Positions 6,931-9,146 of a stretch of DNA of 9,146 nucleotides are shown here, piece by piece (position 1 is the stretch's first letter; each line of letters begins with the position of its first letter). The notes beneath the pieces are model-generated. The model was given only the letters and a program-made list of their open reading frames with translations, was not told the origin of the DNA and did no database searches. Source of the DNA: an uncultured Bacilli bacterium (lineage in GTDB: Bacteria > Bacillota_I > Bacilli_A > RF39 > UBA660); the NCBI GenBank assembly GCA_947587115.1, contig CANPXY010000046.1:1-9146 (forward strand). The letters are read 5' to 3'. Position numbers and translations under genes: made by a program.

Positions 6931-8247
6931 ATGAGAAAAGAAAAGTTTATCATCTCGACGATCATTTTGATGGTTGGTGGCTGTCTTACCAAAGTACTGG
7001 GGATGATCATTAAAATCATGATGAGCCGCCTGATGGGACCAGAGGGAATTGGCTTATATATGTTGATTTTGCCGACCTTTTCTTTATTTATTGGACTTGC
7101 GCAATTTGGTTTTCCCATCGCCATCAGCAAGTTGGTGGCGGAAGAAGAAAAGAACAATAAAAATCTATTATTTTCATTGCTTCCAATCTCGTTTTTGATT
7201 AATCTGATCATTATTATTTTCATCATTTTCTTTAGTCCGTATCTTGCCAATCATCTACTTCATGAACCTCGCAGTTACTATGCCTTACTTTCCATCGGCG
7301 TCGTCTTGCCGCTTACGAGTCTATCTGGAATGTTGCGCAGTTATTTTTTTGGAAGACAAAAGATGTTGCCACACGTTGTATCTAATGTCACTGAAGATAT
7401 CATCCGTCTGATCTTAATTGTGGTTGGTGTCCCAATCTTTCTAAAATATGGTCTAGAATTTGCTGTGGCTTTTGTCGTACTAACGAATATTATAAGCGAA
7501 CTTACTTCTATTCTGGTATTGTTCTTTTTCTTGCCGAAACATTTTAAAATTACAAAACAGGATCTTTCCTTCAACCGACCTTATGTCAAAGAATCTCTTG
7601 GAATCAGTATCCCAAGTACTACTGGACGGTTGATTGGATCGATTGGTTATTTTTTGGAACCGATCATCTTAAGTTCCGTTTTATTATCAGTAGGATACTC
7701 GAATACTTTTTTTGTTCGTGAATATGGAATTTTATCCGGTTACGTACTTCCCCTACTGCTCTTGCCATCTTTTTTTACAATGGCCATTTCGCAAGCTTTA
7801 TTACCGATTGTCAGCAAAGCTTATAGTTCTAACAAGATTACCTACACCAAAAGCAAGATCAGACAAGCCATTATGATCTGTTTGTTCATCGGAATTCCTG
7901 TGACAATCTTTTTTGAACTGTTTCCAAGTCTACCTTTAAAATTCGTCTATAACACGACGGAAGGAATTCCTTATCTGCGTGTCTTAGCACCAATCTGTCT
8001 ATTTCAATATATTCAGGCCCCTCTTTCATCGAGTTTAGACGCCATGGGCAAAAGTAGTGTAAATATGAAAGCAACTTTTATGGGAATGTTACTACGTACA
8101 ACTTTGCTCTTTCTTACTTCCTTTTTAAAAATCGGACTTTGGAGTTTAGTGATTGCGACAAGTATCAATGTCTTATTTACCACGTTCTACTGTATCAAAA
8201 AAGTCCGTCAATTACTTCAACCAAAAAAGGATCCAAAGACCCTTTAA
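6931..8247 (+). CDS. SpoVB/MurJ-like lipid-linked glycan flippase (MOP superfamily)
   Basis: This is an integral membrane transporter of the MOP/MATE-like superfamily. Relatives (SpoVB, YtgP/MurJ, Wzx) flip undecaprenyl-linked peptidoglycan precursors or polysaccharide units across the membrane. The N-terminus (residues 8-50, with GGCLTKVLGMIIKI and MGPEGIGLYMLILP) and the central GILSGYVLPLLLLPSFFTMA followed by ISQALLPIVSKAYS (about 268-302) are typical of the SpoVB group. I count about 12 hydrophobic helices in 438 residues; SpoVB and YtgP have about 520-545 and some 14 helices, so the last helix pair seems absent, with a charged tail (QPKKDPKTL) instead. ATG at 6931 has AAAGGAGG four bases upstream. 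It is divergent from yfhO across 91 bp and converges on the BspA-like gene. Sequence alone cannot tell peptidoglycan, teichoic acid or capsule as cargo, so no symbol is given. Confidence 0.9.
   Translation: MRKEKFIISTIILMVGGCLTKVLGMIIKIMMSRLMGPEGIGLYMLILPTFSLFIGLAQFGFPIAISKLVAEEEKNNKNLLFSLLPISFLINLIIIIFIIFFSPYLANHLLHEPRSYYALLSIGVVLPLTSLSGMLRSYFFGRQKMLPHVVSNVTEDIIRLILIVVGVPIFLKYGLEFAVAFVVLTNIISELTSILVLFFFLPKHFKITKQDLSFNRPYVKESLGISIPSTTGRLIGSIGYFLEPIILSSVLLSVGYSNTFFVREYGILSGYVLPLLLLPSFFTMAISQALLPIVSKAYSSNKITYTKSKIRQAIMICLFIGIPVTIFFELFPSLPLKFVYNTTEGIPYLRVLAPICLFQYIQAPLSSSLDAMGKSSVNMKATFMGMLLRTTLLFLTSFLKIGLWSLVIATSINVLFTTFYCIKKVRQLLQPKKDPKTL
8223..8245 (-). terminator. Likely terminator of the BspA-like gene, inside the flippase 3' end
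   Basis: On the minus strand AAAGGGTC (8245-8238), loop TTTG and GATCCTTT (8233-8226) form an 8-bp stem with one G-T wobble, followed by three more T. It begins 11 bases after the stop of the BspA-like gene and lies within the last codons of the convergent flippase gene. The unpaired U-tract is short, so strength is uncertain. The plus strand has no U-run directly after the hairpin. Confidence 0.5.
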
Positions 8248-8256
8248 AGTTTTAGA

Positions 8257-9146
8257 TTAGTTTTCCCAGTGAATACATGGGTTAGTTCCATCTCCCCAAT
8301 ACTCTTCAGCATTTGTCTTATTTGCTTCATAGTGGGCTTCACAGTTGCTTCCCTTAAGCCAACCAGAAGATCCATATGCGCTGCCGAAAGGGCTATCTGG
8401 TGAATAATTATCAGTCCCATAACCACCTTCAAAATCAGCAGGACTACTTTTTCCTTTAATTGTTACATTCATTAACTTGTTGTTCACAAAAGCTTCGGCA
8501 CCTATTTGAGTGACACTAGACGGTAAAGTTATGCTCGTTAATTGATTATTATAAAAAGCATAACCCTCTATATTTATAAGTGTGGAAGGAAGTGTTATAC
8601 TAGTTAATTGATTACGATTAAAAGCACTATTTCCTATTGTCATTAATCCTTCCGGCAATTTTATACTACTTAAATGAGTATTATCAAAAGCAAAAAGTTC
8701 TATTTTTTCAAGTGTAGAAGGGAATGTTACTTTAGTTAACGAGCTGTTATTTTCAAAAGAATATTCACCGATCGTCGTTACTCCTTCTGGAATCACAACA
8801 CTTGTAAAACCAACATTGCCCCCGCCACCATCTCCAAAGGCACAATATCCGATCTTGGTAACTGCTGTACCACCAATTGTTTTGGGTATTACCACGTCTG
8901 TAATAATTTTACCCACTGGACTATTTTCGGCTGTATTAGGAGTTGAAGAGCCGGCCCCCGGATATGGTATTATTTGCGCTCCGCATAAGTATCCTGTAAT
9001 TGTTCCTGTCTCCTTCTCAAAAGTAAAACATGCTTCTGGGGTTGGTGGCAGTTCAATTACCTGCTTAGCTTCTACTTTGATGATCCCTTTGAATACTTTC
9101 CCTGCTGCTTGCTCTCTCGTTGCAGTTTGATCAACCCATAATTTTA
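8257..9146 (-). CDS. BspA-like leucine-rich-repeat surface protein (partial, N-terminus off right edge)
   Basis: The frame is open from the right edge to the TAA at 8259-8257, giving 295 visible residues. A GTG at 8916 inside it is not a likely start, because coherent coding continues upstream. The visible part opens with a Val/Lys-rich stretch (KLWVDQTATREQAAGKVFKG), then a Pro-rich linker and CFTFEKETGTITGYLCGAQ, and then LRR_5/BspA repeats (about 115-225). These follow the pattern xIxLPxxLxxIGxxAFxxNxLT. A Gly/Ser-rich tail with two cysteines ends in NPCIHWEN. BspA-like proteins of host-associated bacteria are surface proteins, some binding host matrix or other bacteria. No LPxTG motif or C-terminal helix is present, so any membrane anchor must be at the unseen N-terminus. 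It has its own likely terminator and no operon partner in view. The ligand is unknown. Confidence 0.85.
   Translation of the reverse strand, partial: KLWVDQTATREQAAGKVFKGIIKVEAKQVIELPPTPEACFTFEKETGTITGYLCGAQIIPYPGAGSSTPNTAENSPVGKIITDVVIPKTIGGTAVTKIGYCAFGDGGGGNVGFTSVVIPEGVTTIGEYSFENNSSLTKVTFPSTLEKIELFAFDNTHLSSIKLPEGLMTIGNSAFNRNQLTSITLPSTLINIEGYAFYNNQLTSITLPSSVTQIGAEAFVNNKLMNVTIKGKSSPADFEGGYGTDNYSPDSPFGSAYGSSGWLKGSNCEAHYEANKTNAEEYWGDGTNPCIHWEN
8470..8802 (-). repeat. Tandem LRR-coding repeats of 66-69 bp
   Basis: Five consecutive units encode one 23-residue and four 22-residue leucine-rich repeats of BspA type. Two neighbouring units share gttaattgatta (plus strand) at 8537 and 8603, exactly 66 bp apart, showing recent duplication or homogenisation. 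The 22-residue units have NNQLT where the common BspA unit has a one-residue longer GCTSLT-type turn. The array lies entirely within the surface-protein gene. Confidence 0.8.

Noticed and set aside
6894..7250. Minus-strand 118-codon frame opposite the flippase start
   Set aside because: It is antisense to a well-supported transporter gene and covers its promoter region. Its composition mirrors the hydrophobic codons of the real gene.
8257..8916. Complete 219-residue gene starting at the GTG at 8916
   Set aside because: The frame stays open and protein-like to the right edge, and no ribosome-binding site precedes the GTG. The gene is better read as partial.

Overview
The window looks like chromosome from a low-G+C Gram-positive bacterium (Bacillota). 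By eye, A+T is clearly above half. Shine-Dalgarno sites are AGGAGG-like, and start codons are mostly ATG. TGA is used as a stop (rsmE, yfhO), so this is the standard bacterial code rather than the Mycoplasma code. The gene repertoire (MtaB, RsmE, YfhO, a SpoVB-type flippase, a BspA-like surface protein) fits a Bacilli or Erysipelotrichia-like lineage. A gut-type uncultured member is plausible, but that is inference.

Positions 1-6839 form one minus-strand gene series. In transcription order it is yfhO (membrane glycosyltransferase-like), rsmE (16S rRNA U1498 methyltransferase), an unrecognised membrane-anchored acidic protein, mtaB (tRNA ms2t6A methylthiotransferase) and uvrC (nucleotide-excision repair nuclease, running off the left edge). 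Gaps are short: 25 bp between yfhO and rsmE, 5 bp between rsmE and the anchored protein, and 34 bp between that protein and mtaB. The 34-bp gap region carries an intrinsic terminator. An 83-bp gap with a weaker hairpin precedes uvrC. The rsmE-mtaB proximity recalls the prmA-rsmE-mtaB order downstream of dnaK-dnaJ in Bacillus, with an extra gene inserted here.

Positions 6840-6930 are a compact divergent intergenic region with a good minus-strand -10 box for yfhO and a weaker plus-strand promoter. From it the plus-strand gene at 6931-8247 reads away and encodes a 12-helix MOP-superfamily (SpoVB/MurJ-like) lipid-linked glycan flippase. YfhO and the flippase could both serve cell-envelope glycopolymer assembly.

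Positions 8257-9146 hold the C-terminal part of a BspA-like leucine-rich-repeat surface protein on the minus strand. It converges on the flippase with only 9 bp between stop codons, and its N-terminus lies beyond the right edge.

Most of the window is housekeeping or envelope genes. The points most worth a second look are an apparent in-frame loss of about 14 residues from the radical-SAM core of MtaB, the unknown anchored protein between rsmE and mtaB, and the terminator sitting directly against the mtaB ribosome-binding site. No mobile element, CRISPR array, RNA gene or clearly new multi-gene system was found, and no stretch over 300 bases lacks a gene.
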